From assembly GCA_050732775.1 (NCBI GenBank), contig JBOHRN010000007.1, positions 1 through 28,188 of the forward strand: a DNA stretch of 28,188 bases. Reading direction: 5' to 3'. A program made the translations under genes and the position numbers. Under the pieces are notes generated by a model. The model had not been told where the DNA came from, made no database searches, and saw nothing but the letters and a program-made list of their open reading frames with translations. Shown one piece after another: positions 1 through 5,663 of this stretch (position 1 is the first letter of the stretch; each line of letters starts with the position of its first letter). Source of the DNA: JBOHRN01 sp050732775 (GTDB lineage Bacteria; Gemmatimonadota; Gemmatimonadetes; Longimicrobiales; Longimicrobiaceae).

Positions 1-40
1 CGTTGGGCGGCTTGGTCCGGCGTTGATGCAAACGCAAGCC

Positions 41-68
41 GGGTGAGCACTGCGCGGAGTGCCCACCC
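41..68 (-). terminator. Stem-loop downstream of the metal operon
   Basis: An 11-bp inverted repeat (41-51 and 58-68) with one mismatch encloses a 6-base loop (GCGCGG). It lies about 30 bases beyond the stop of the last gene of the minus-strand metal operon, where a transcription end is expected. There is no clear T tract on the minus strand after the stem, so it may be a Rho-type end or an RNA-stabilising hairpin rather than a textbook intrinsic terminator. Confidence 0.45.
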
Positions 69-98
69 GATAATTCGCTGCTCCTGCTCGGCACCCTC

Positions 99-425
99 TT
101 ATGCGGCCATTTCTCGGCAGGCCGCAGCGCATCGGCGGCAGGCTTCCGCACAGCGTTGGCACGCCTCCGAATCGAACTTCGCGCACTCGCTCGCGCAGGC
201 CTCGCAGAGATCCGCGCAGATGCCGCAGACCTGCTGCGCGTAACGCGAGCTGCGGGCCAGCATTGGGACACACGCCGAGCACAGGTCCGTGCAGTCGAGG
301 CAAAGCCGGAGACACTCCGCCATTTCCGCCTCTCCAATGTGCTCGCTCAGGCACGCGTTCGCTGCCTCAATACACTCATTGCAGGCTTCTATGCACGCCT
401 GCATTTCCTTGGTTGCCGTCGCCAT
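99..425 (-). CDS. Four-helix-bundle copper-storage protein (Csp3-like)
   Basis: The 108-residue product has 19 cysteines spaced 3-4 apart (11, 15, 18, 25, 38, 42, 45, 49, 52, 67, 70, 74, 77, 81, 89, 92, 96, 99, 103). This is the pattern of the Csp / DUF326 family, in which Cys side chains line the core of a four-helix bundle and hold many Cu(I) ions. There is no signal peptide or Tat motif, so it should be cytosolic like Csp3 rather than exported like Csp1. Length and Cys count agree with Csp3. The start is well supported: an AGGAGGTG-type ribosome site lies just upstream (about 427-440, minus strand). It is the last gene of a four-gene minus-strand operon and lies 44 bases after the small CxxC protein. 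Cu(I) is the known family ligand; binding of another thiophilic metal here is inference. Confidence 0.9.
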   Translation of the reverse strand: MATATKEMQACIEACNECIEAANACLSEHIGEAEMAECLRLCLDCTDLCSACVPMLARSSRYAQQVCGICADLCEACASECAKFDSEACQRCAEACRRCAAACREMAA

Positions 426-469
426 ACCTCACCTCCTCTTGTCGTGGGTTGTTTTCGGGAAGATGGGCT

Positions 470-736
470 CTACGCCGCTTGGCCGATCCCCGCCGCTCGG
501 AGCGATTCCGCAGTCGGGCCGCCGTTCGCGCAGCACTCCGAGAGTTGGCCATTGACGACCACCGCAGGAACGGAGCGAATCCCGAGATCCTTCGCCCGAC
601 GGGCAACATCCGGGTTGTTCATGTCCAGGGTGGTGACCTCGCACGAGTCGCACGCGGTGCGTTTCACCAACTGGACCGCCTCGTCGCAGGCGGGGCACCC
701 CGCCGTGAAGACCTCTACTTTACGCTTGGTGCTCAT
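470..736 (-). CDS. Small thioredoxin/glutaredoxin-fold protein with CPAC motif
   Basis: An 88-residue cytosolic protein with a thioredoxin-like layout: beta strand KVEVF, redox motif CPAC (14-17), and the cis-proline segment SVPAVVVNG (55-63). Four further cysteines occur (29, 32, 68, 69), including a CxxC pair and a CC pair, more than a plain glutaredoxin needs, which suggests metal relay as well as thiol exchange. Its ATG overlaps the stop of the upstream merC-like gene (ATGA at 733-736), so translation is probably coupled; AAGGAGAGG upstream is a good ribosome site. Small thioredoxin-like proteins of this kind are often found next to MerR/MerC/MerT-type genes. The role is inferred: passing metal from the membrane protein to the Csp-type store, or keeping its thiols reduced. 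Confidence 0.8.
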   Translation of the reverse strand: MSTKRKVEVFTAGCPACDEAVQLVKRTACDSCEVTTLDMNNPDVARRAKDLGIRSVPAVVVNGQLSECCANGGPTAESLRAAGIGQAA

Positions 737-1224
737 CTTCCCTCTCCTTTGTGGACTGCATGGTTTGTTTCACAAGCCGTGAGCGGGGCCGCCGTCGCAC
801 AGACGGGGCAGGACACACTCCCGGTTGTGGCTCGCGTCGGCCATGCGTTCCAAAGCGAGACTCCCATCAGCAGGACGACACCTCCGTATACGACTGGTTC
901 AGAGGCAATTACGAACTGACCCAAAAGCACGACGGCCGCCGCGCCAATGCCCGCTACCAACGGGGCGTACCCCCGGCGCTCGGCGACTCGATACCCAAGG
1001 GAGCTCATCACCAAGAGTAGGAATCCCACCGTTAGCGGTACGACGAAGGCCGTGTAGTTCACGAAGTTCAGACCCATTGAGCCGAGAACTCCCGCATACA
1101 GAGGCCAGCAAGCCGGGCAGGCGAGCTTAGGCAGCACCGCGATGCTTAACCCCGGCAGTACGATCACTCTTCTGTGCCAACTGTTGCGCGCCGTAGTCGA
1201 TAACCCCCTCTCGCTCGTCAGCAT
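733..1224 (-). CDS. merC: MerC-family inner-membrane metal transport protein
   Basis: A 163-residue protein with four predicted membrane segments (about 20-45, 50-72, 81-103, 105-125). The first carries LACPACWP with Cys36 and Cys39, matching the Cys pair in helix 1 of MerC; the last ends in VGLALMIGVSIWD-like sequence (here YGGVVLLMGVSLWNAWP), also as in MerC. A Cys-rich C-terminal tail (SCPVC and one more Cys) lies after the last helix. MerC proteins move Hg(II) into the cytoplasm. I place the start at 1224, where the ATG overlaps the merR stop (ATGA); an in-frame start at 1266 would lie inside merR and lacks support. No mercuric reductase is present in the window, so the actual substrate is uncertain. 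Confidence 0.82.
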   Translation of the reverse strand: MLTSERGLSTTARNSWHRRVIVLPGLSIAVLPKLACPACWPLYAGVLGSMGLNFVNYTAFVVPLTVGFLLLVMSSLGYRVAERRGYAPLVAGIGAAAVVLLGQFVIASEPVVYGGVVLLMGVSLWNAWPTRATTGSVSCPVCATAAPLTACETNHAVHKGEGR

Positions 1225-1637
1225 CAGCTTTCCTGATCTGTATTCAAGGCTTCCAGAATGGGACACTCGCGGGTTGTCCCCTGCCCGCTGCAGGCGTGCG
1301 TCAACTCCAGCAGGGTTTTCCTCATCTTCTTCAGGTCTCGAATCTTCGCATCAATGTCCGCGATCTTGGCTTCGGCTTGTGTTTTCACGTCCGCGCTACT
1401 CGTAGCCGGATCGAGCCGGAGCGAAGTCAACTCATCGACCTCCTTGAGGGAAAACCCCAGGTCTTTGGCCCGCTGAATAAATCGGAGTCGCGAAACTACG
1501 TCTTCCGGGTATTGCCGGTATCCCGCCGCAGTGCGTGGCGGCTCGTCGATCAAACCTTGCTTCTCGTAGAACCGCACCGTCTCCACGCCAACTCCGGAAC
1601 GGCGGGCAATCTGTCCAATGGTGAATGTTTTGATGAT
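1224..1637 (-). CDS. MerR-family thiophilic-metal sensor with mixed effector site
   Basis: The product has the MerR plan: winged HTH starting TIGQIARRSGVGVETVRFYE, the GYRQY wing, a long dimerisation helix, then a metal loop HACSGQGTTRECPI. The loop cysteines are nine residues apart (C-x8-C), as in Hg/Pb-type MerR and PbrR, while CueR has C-x7-C. The position that is Cys82 in MerR/PbrR is Ser here (codon at 1395-1397), as in Cu(I)/Ag(I) sensors of the CueR type. It is therefore a hybrid of the two selectivity classes. The reading frame stays open to 1688, but that upstream part is promoter; a ribosome site AGGAG (1643-1647) points to an ATC codon at 1637 or 1634 as the start. It heads the operon and probably regulates itself and the genes after it. 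Confidence 0.85.
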   Translation of the reverse strand: MIKTFTIGQIARRSGVGVETVRFYEKQGLIDEPPRTAAGYRQYPEDVVSRLRFIQRAKDLGFSLKEVDELTSLRLDPATSSADVKTQAEAKIADIDAKIRDLKKMRKTLLELTHACSGQGTTRECPILEALNTDQES

Positions 1638-1657
1638 GTCTTCTCCTGTTGCAACCA

Positions 1658-1688
1658 ATCTAAACCCTGGAGTATGGTACGGAGTCAA
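1658..1688 (-). promoter_or_regulatory. MerR-type promoter/operator with 19-bp spacer
   Basis: On the minus strand, TTGACT (1688-1683) is followed by a 19-base spacer and TTAGAT (1663-1658); read as TAGATT the spacer is 20. Over-long 19-20-bp spacers are the hallmark of promoters that MerR-family activators untwist. The spacer holds an imperfect dyad (ACTCCGTA... with ...AGGGT), resembling mer/pbr operators. Transcription would start near 1651 and read merR first, so the regulator is part of its own regulon. Confidence 0.85.
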
Positions 1689-1689
1689 G

Positions 1690-2065
1690 GGGCACGCTCC
1701 TCAGCCGGATCGCACACGCGGAACTCAAGCTGGCTTCGGTGACGCTGATGCTCGCGGACGAACATCCCGACTACGGCGTCCTTAGCCCCTTGGCGTTTGG
1801 CGGTACGGGATCCTCCATTCATCTGCACGTCGATAACGTGGACAGGCTTGCGCGGCGGGCCGTCAAGGCCGGGGCCACGATGGTGATCGAACCCACCGAT
1901 GAGGGGCAGGGCGAACGTCAATGCCGTATCCGCGACCCGTTCGGGCACGAATGGCTGCTCGGGCATCAGACCGAAGACGTGTCGCCAGAGGAGATCCAGC
2001 GCCGTTTCGAGGCCGAGTTCAAACCCGCCGAACCAGGCGCTGCACCTGACCGGCGGGGCACGTAG
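1690..2065 (+). pseudogene. 5'-truncated VOC (glyoxalase/PhnB-like) gene
   Basis: From about 1703 the frame reads SRIAHAELK, then LMLADEHPDYG, SIHLHVDNVD, RAVKAGATM, RDPFGHEW and EDVSPEEIQRRF, the C-terminal two thirds of a PhnB/VOC-superfamily protein. The first 50-55 residues of the family are missing: instead of their coding sequence there is the merR-like promoter (-35 at 1683-1688). A GTG at 1739 could start a 108-residue product, but that would lack one half of the paired beta-alpha-beta-beta-beta modules and probably could not form the active site. The natural C-terminus also runs into unrelated sequence near 2030. I read this as a fragment left by recombination that placed the metal operon here. 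Confidence 0.72.
2026..2062 (+). repeat. Possible dispersed-repeat fragment (NQALHLTG peptide signature)
   Basis: One frame here encodes NQALHLTGGA (2031 onward). From memory, this peptide recurs in annotated 'hypothetical proteins' of several soil phyla, which suggests translated intergenic repeat rather than protein. The DNA (AACCAGGCGCTGCACCTGAC) also resembles the 5' half of an integron-type attC hairpin, but no complementary 3' half or GTTRRRY end was found downstream. Only one copy is present in the window, so the repeat status rests on recollection. Confidence 0.25.
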
Positions 2066-2368
2066 GCTTTCCGAGGTTCGTAGTTCCCAGTGGCTCTGTC
2101 CAGTGATGATCCCGGCCCTCCAGAAGCTATATACGGACAGTAAGGATGTCATAAATGGCTTGGAGCCGGATGACGAGATATGTGCCGAGTTCATCGATTG
2201 ACAGATAGCTACAATGGATCTCGGGAGCTCTGCGCCACATAACGAGGGTGTGAAGCTATCGCGCAGCATGAGCTGCCGGGCAGTGCCGGGCAAGGCGTGG
2301 ATCGGTCGAAATCGTTTCGCCGTTGTGTCAGCCGGCCTAGATGCCGTCTTCGAACGCTTGTCACGGGA
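2066..2368. other. Gene-poor stretch of about 300 bases
   Basis: No convincing gene was seen between the VOC fragment and the lipoprotein stop. A 31-codon frame (ATG 2106 to TGA 2201, starting MIPALQKLYTDSKD) has no visible ribosome site and no family I recognise; it could be the tail of a lost gene. Longer open frames on both strands here have no family signal and look like chance. Confidence 0.4.
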
Positions 2369-3013
2369 TCACCAGCAGCCAGCTGGCGCGCTCGCGATCC
2401 ACGCAGCTAGCGCGCAGCGGAACACGAACGGGGTGTCGGAACGCATTCTCGTCATCGCGGGCCCCAAAGATGTCTCATCGATAATGGGGACATCGAACTC
2501 ACCATCTGTGACCACCACCGTGTCCGGTGGCACCGTGTCCGGCGGCATCGGGAACAGCAAGTCCCCTGCGACGAGGATAGCCGTGAACGTCCCCTCGATG
2601 CGCTCATCGCTAACGCTCGTCACGACCACCTCGCCGGCTTCCTGCATGAACAGACGGGCGGGGGAGATATTGCCGGCCGCCACGCCATAAAAGAACAGGC
2701 TAAGCCTCGGTGAGTACGTGCCGGGTTGTGTGACCGTCCCCACATCCAATATCAACGCGTCCTGTACCAAGTCACGGGTACGGAGTCCGATGATGGCTAC
2801 CCCCCCACCCAGAGGGGAAGGTTCAGCCGCCGCAAAGCTGGTTGGTTGAGCGCCTGGCGCCGGATACTCTCCCTGCGCGTCGAAGGTGCCGTCCACCGCC
2901 CCCGAGTAGGTGAAAGACAGCGATCCCACTGGGTTCGGCACGGGCTCGACGGCGTCCTTGCAACCAGCAATAAGAATGACGACCAGCAGCGGAGCGAATC
3001 GGATACGGGACAT
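2369..3013 (-). CDS. Lipoprotein of unknown function
   Basis: The 214-residue product begins with a lipoprotein signal (MSRIRFAPLLVVILIAGC, lipobox IAGC, Cys18), so it should be lipid-anchored in the envelope. The body is rich in short beta strands (VGSLSFTYSGAVDGTFDAQG, RIEGTFTAILVAG, DGEFDVPI), which suggests a small beta-sandwich or barrel; PPDTVPPDT is a low-complexity linker near the C-terminus. The start is the ATG at 3013 with GGAGGTG five bases upstream; a GTG at 3019 is in frame but less likely. The last 35 residues after DVPII look unlike the rest and may be read-through after a frameshift or lost stop. No family is recognised. It sits alone in the mosaic region. Confidence 0.7.
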   Translation of the reverse strand: MSRIRFAPLLVVILIAGCKDAVEPVPNPVGSLSFTYSGAVDGTFDAQGEYPAPGAQPTSFAAAEPSPLGGGVAIIGLRTRDLVQDALILDVGTVTQPGTYSPRLSLFFYGVAAGNISPARLFMQEAGEVVVTSVSDERIEGTFTAILVAGDLLFPMPPDTVPPDTVVVTDGEFDVPIIDETSLGPAMTRMRSDTPFVFRCALAAWIASAPAGCW

Positions 3014-3056
3014 TGGCACCTCCGATATGAAAGGAGTTTGGACTAATCGTGCCGCA

Positions 3057-3229
3057 GCGGGGCGGCAAGAGCACCACCTCGAAGCCCCGTCCGATCAGCC
3101 AACGGGCCCAATGATGCGAGGATGCGCAGGCCTCCAGGACGGCGCGGCAGGGCAGCCGGTCGAGCGCGCCGCGAACCGGCGTCCGGCTCACGTTCAGCTT
3201 GTCGGTTACCTCTGCGACGATGCCGCCCC
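3057..3229 (-). pseudogene. IS110/IS1111-type transposase fragment
   Basis: On the minus strand one frame reads VLEACASSHHWAR and then GFEVVLLPPR. The first matches the conserved segment of IS110-family (IS1111 group) transposases around [ME]EACAxAHHWAR, and the second the following GHEVRLMPP. Only about 55 residues of a protein that is normally 320-400 long remain; homology stops at 3057, 44 bases before the lipoprotein start. The catalytic C-terminal Ser domain, ends and flanking repeats are absent, so it is dead. It is direct evidence of past insertion-sequence activity in this segment. Confidence 0.7.
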
Positions 3230-3358
3230 ACGCGCACCTACGCGGTAATACGGCGGCGCTGGCGCCGGGGATGCCCGTAACAACACTGGCATGAAATTGG
3301 CGCCGCTATGCTCGCGGACGCTACGCTAGCGACGGCAACCCGTTACCGGGAGGTACAG

Positions 3359-3655
3359 ATGCCAAAGGCGTGGAGCAAGAAGGACGAGCGCAAGTACGAG
3401 CACATCAAGGATAGTAGCAAGCAGCGCGGGAAGTCCGAGGACCGAGCCGAGGAAATTGCCGCGCGCACAGTGAACAAGAGTCGGCGCGAGCAGGGCCGCA
3501 CCCGTAACAAGAGCACCCAAGGCACCGGCAACCCCAACCGCTCGCTCGAAGCCCGTTCGAAAACCGAACTATACAACCTAGCGAAAGAGATGAATATCGA
3601 GGGCCGCAGCGAGATGGATAAGGAGGGGCTCGTGCGGGCTATCACGAAGGGCTGA
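3359..3655 (+). CDS. Small basic protein with Rho-N-like C-terminal motif
   Basis: A 98-residue, strongly charged protein. The N-terminal two thirds (MPKAWSKKDERKYEHIKDSS, EDRAEEIAARTVNKSRREQG, NKSTQGTGNPN) is basic and probably flexible. The C-terminal 35 residues (LEARSKTELYNLAKEMNIEG, then SEMDKEGLVRAITKG) match the helix-extended-loop-helix of Rho termination factor N-terminal / SAP-like modules, which bind nucleic acid. Small proteins of this form are often annotated 'Rho termination factor N-terminal domain protein' or 'plasmid stabilization protein'; the latter name is not evidence of a plasmid. The start is the ATG at 3359 with GGGAGGT six bases upstream; an open extension to 3308 lacks support. 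It may be a nucleoid-associated or stress protein. Confidence 0.82.
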   Translation: MPKAWSKKDERKYEHIKDSSKQRGKSEDRAEEIAARTVNKSRREQGRTRNKSTQGTGNPNRSLEARSKTELYNLAKEMNIEGRSEMDKEGLVRAITKG

Positions 3656-3668
3656 GACGGGGGCTGCT

Positions 3669-4466
3669 TCAGCCACCGAAGAGGTGGCGCGGATTCGCCG
3701 CCGCCGCCGAGAAGAGCCGCGTCTCCCGGGTCCACTCTGCCACCGTGTCGGGGGAGTGGATTTCGGTCTCTGCGCAGATGAAGGTCCGGTTGAGGGCGAG
3801 AGCCGGCAGGAGCGCTTCTCCCTTGGGCCCGTGCTGCACCGCGCTGGTGAGCATAACGAAAGGCACCTCGCGCAGGAGCTGCGAGCGGATACCCACCGAG
3901 TAGCCCGACAAAACGTGCCCGGAGACGGTACGGATCACGTGCTCGAAGAGGGGCTTCCGGTTAAGGGCGAGGTTCCGGTCGGGGGAGGGGTTTTGGCTGC
4001 GGAAGTCGAACGCGCACTCCACGATGCCGGTGTCCAGGACCAGCCCGCGGGATTTACCCCCGGTGCGGACCTTTTGCAGGAACGCGGGGATCTCTTCGTC
4101 CAGGGGTGGCAGGTGCACCTCTATGGCGCCCGGCGGGGCAAGGGTCTCCCCGAAGCCGATCTGCTTAGGCGGTTGGGAAAGGTAGTTGGCCAAGGAGCGG
4201 CGTGGATAGCTGTCGCCGTCGCCAGAGGCGGACCTGCGGAACGACACCGTGCCCAGGTTGAGGGAGTCGAAGCCGCTGATGCGGTAGCCGATCAACTCCC
4301 GAAAGTGCTGGCCGGTGGGGTCTTCGTCGGCTATGTAGAGGGTGGGCGAAGTGCCGTACCGCTCTCTGTCCGCCCCTTCCGCGCGGGAGAGGTGGACGAG
4401 CTTGAGTAACTCTTGAACGTGCTTGAGGTGCAGGTACCTCGGCGACGGCTCCGTCATGGCACGCAT
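3669..4466 (-). CDS. Unrecognised 265-residue cytosolic protein
   Basis: A full-length open frame with no signal peptide, membrane segment or family motif I recognise. Notable segments are LHLKHVQELLKLVHLSRAEG near the N-terminus, TLYIADEDPTGQHFRELIGY, PPGAIEVHLPPLDEEIPAFL, SRGLVLDTGIVECAFDFR and a C-terminus ending NPRHLFGG. The mix of helices and beta strands suggests a folded enzyme or binding protein. Two ATGs compete (4466 and 4457), neither with a clear ribosome site. It follows the siroheme-decarboxylase-like gene on the same strand after 63 bases; a T6 tract lies in that gap (4487-4492), so co-transcription is possible but not certain. It converges with the small plus-strand gene, 13 bases apart. 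GC-rich codon use is like its neighbours, so it looks resident rather than acquired. Confidence 0.7.
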   Translation of the reverse strand: MRAMTEPSPRYLHLKHVQELLKLVHLSRAEGADRERYGTSPTLYIADEDPTGQHFRELIGYRISGFDSLNLGTVSFRRSASGDGDSYPRRSLANYLSQPPKQIGFGETLAPPGAIEVHLPPLDEEIPAFLQKVRTGGKSRGLVLDTGIVECAFDFRSQNPSPDRNLALNRKPLFEHVIRTVSGHVLSGYSVGIRSQLLREVPFVMLTSAVQHGPKGEALLPALALNRTFICAETEIHSPDTVAEWTRETRLFSAAAANPRHLFGG

Positions 4467-4529
4467 CCAAACGGGGTGGGAGATCGAAAAAAGTTACTAC
4501 CTCTGCTTACGCGCCGCCAGCGTGGGTTT

Positions 4530-5663
4530 TCATGAGTGCATCTCCTCGTGGTCGAGTCCCGCCGATTGGCACCACTCCCGGTAGGCGAGGGGAGATATCT
4601 CCGACGGCTTGATCTCGCTCTTCCCGCCCCAGAATACGTTGCTGTAAGAGACCTGGACGCCGGCCTCTTCCAGGTGGGCGTCGATGGCGGCCTTGTGCTC
4701 CAGTAGCGGTCCCTTCTCCATGCCGTGGGCCACGGCCATCAGATTGACGTTTCCGAACGCCGGACCGCCCTCGCGCCAGTAAGCGTGGGTGATCACGTGG
4801 TGGCGCCCCACCTCGCGCCCGGCGTCGATCTCCCGACCCGCGGGTACCCGCCAGTGGAAGAGCCCGTTGTAGCGGGTCACGCGCTTGCCCGTGGCCGACG
4901 GCTTGACGTGCTCCAGGAAGGTGGAGAAGCGGCCGATTACCCCCTTGGCTTCGAGCTCGCGGCCGACGCGCACGAACTCGCCCGGGGTCACGCCCGCCTC
5001 GCCGGCGCGGCGGGCCCACGGAGGCTCCCGGATCTCGTCAAGATCCAACTCCCGTTTCAGAGCCGTGAGCACCCGCCACTGGTGGTCGTCGAGCCGGACT
5101 AGTTCGGTGTCGATGACCGCGGCCGGCTCCGGGGCGCGGCTGCCTGGTGGCAGGCCGCGTCGGCGGACGTGTCCCACCCCCAGCTTGAAGAGCTTCTTGG
5201 CGGGCATCATGCGGAACTCTTGCGCGCCCGTTTCTTGGGCCAGATAGCGGCAGTGCTTCTCCAGCGAGAACTCACGCGGCACTTTGAGGGTGGTCCAGAG
5301 CCGGTACTCGGAGCCCTCGGTCTCCCGGTCGGTGGTGCGGATGACCACGTGGCCCGAGAATGGGTCTTGCCCCGACATGAACTCGAAGGCCCCGGCGAGC
5401 ACGTCGCCCGGGACCTTCCACGCCACCAGCGCGCCTGGAGCCAGCGAGGTGGTGAGGAGGGTTTGGCGCACGCGCCGGATCACGCCCGCTTCCAACATGG
5501 CGTGGATACGCTCCAGAACCGTATCCAGCGGGACGCCCGAGAGCTCGGCGATCTGGCTAAAGGGTCGTTCGTGGAAGCCGTGCAGCCGGTCTTCGGATAC
5601 GGCGAGGATCTGGGCGTTGACCGAGTCGTCGACGTCGGTGGGCACCACCCCGGCCCTTCTCAC
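4530..5663 (-). CDS. Fused AhbA/AhbB-like siroheme decarboxylase (Lrp/AsnC-like)
   Basis: A 377-residue protein built of two halves, each with a winged-HTH-like part and a ferredoxin-like AsnC part. In the N-half, PFSQIAELSGVPLDTVLERI (34-53) is followed by SGHVVIRTTDRE, EYRLWTTLKVP (119-129) and RMMPAKKLFKLGV, matching AhbA/NirD-type EYNLWFTL and LPALRLFKIRV. The C-half has GRHHVITHAYWR (287-298) and NVNLMAVAHG (305-314), matching the VSHCY and YNLFTMIHG segments of AhbB/NirL. In other organisms separate AhbA and AhbB chains together decarboxylate siroheme to 12,18-didecarboxysiroheme for heme or heme d1. Here both are on one chain. It starts at a GTG overlapping the stop of the acyltransferase (GTGA, 5660-5663). 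No ahbC, ahbD or nirS-type partner is in the window, so the substrate is inferred; a regulatory role is an alternative. Confidence 0.75.
   Translation of the reverse strand: MRRAGVVPTDVDDSVNAQILAVSEDRLHGFHERPFSQIAELSGVPLDTVLERIHAMLEAGVIRRVRQTLLTTSLAPGALVAWKVPGDVLAGAFEFMSGQDPFSGHVVIRTTDRETEGSEYRLWTTLKVPREFSLEKHCRYLAQETGAQEFRMMPAKKLFKLGVGHVRRRGLPPGSRAPEPAAVIDTELVRLDDHQWRVLTALKRELDLDEIREPPWARRAGEAGVTPGEFVRVGRELEAKGVIGRFSTFLEHVKPSATGKRVTRYNGLFHWRVPAGREIDAGREVGRHHVITHAYWREGGPAFGNVNLMAVAHGMEKGPLLEHKAAIDAHLEEAGVQVSYSNVFWGGKSEIKPSEISPLAYREWCQSAGLDHEEMHS

Noticed and set aside
1..70. A complete attC recombination site at the window start (GTTGGGC plus nearby stem-loop)
   Set aside because: Only one conserved end is visible and the 41-68 hairpin lacks attC box layout; the other half would lie outside the window. 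It is kept only as a hint in a finding.
1638..1688. N-terminal extension of MerR starting at TTG 1688
   Set aside because: The TTG is the -35 hexamer of the MerR-type promoter, so these codons are not on the expected transcript.
2214..2690. 158-codon plus-strand open frame opposite the lipoprotein
   Set aside because: No signal, family motif or ribosome site; the minus-strand lipoprotein has a lipobox and a strong ribosome site.
3150..3229. A GntR-like helix-turn-helix (KLNVSRTPVRGALDRL) fused to the IS110 fragment
   Set aside because: The same place in IS110/IS1111 transposases has a segment of the form KLSRSxVLxFFAxLP before the EACA motif, so one transposase remnant explains the whole stretch better than a fusion of two gene remains.
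3662..3687. Bidirectional terminator between the converging genes at 3655 and 3669
   Set aside because: Two 5-bp hairpins overlap here, but both are short, mutually exclusive and lack T tracts; partly inside coding sequence.
4487..4530. Intrinsic terminator after the AhbAB-like gene (minus strand)
   Set aside because: A T6 tract is present (4487-4492) but the only nearby stem is 4 bp and lies about 20 bases away, so the structure is not convincing.
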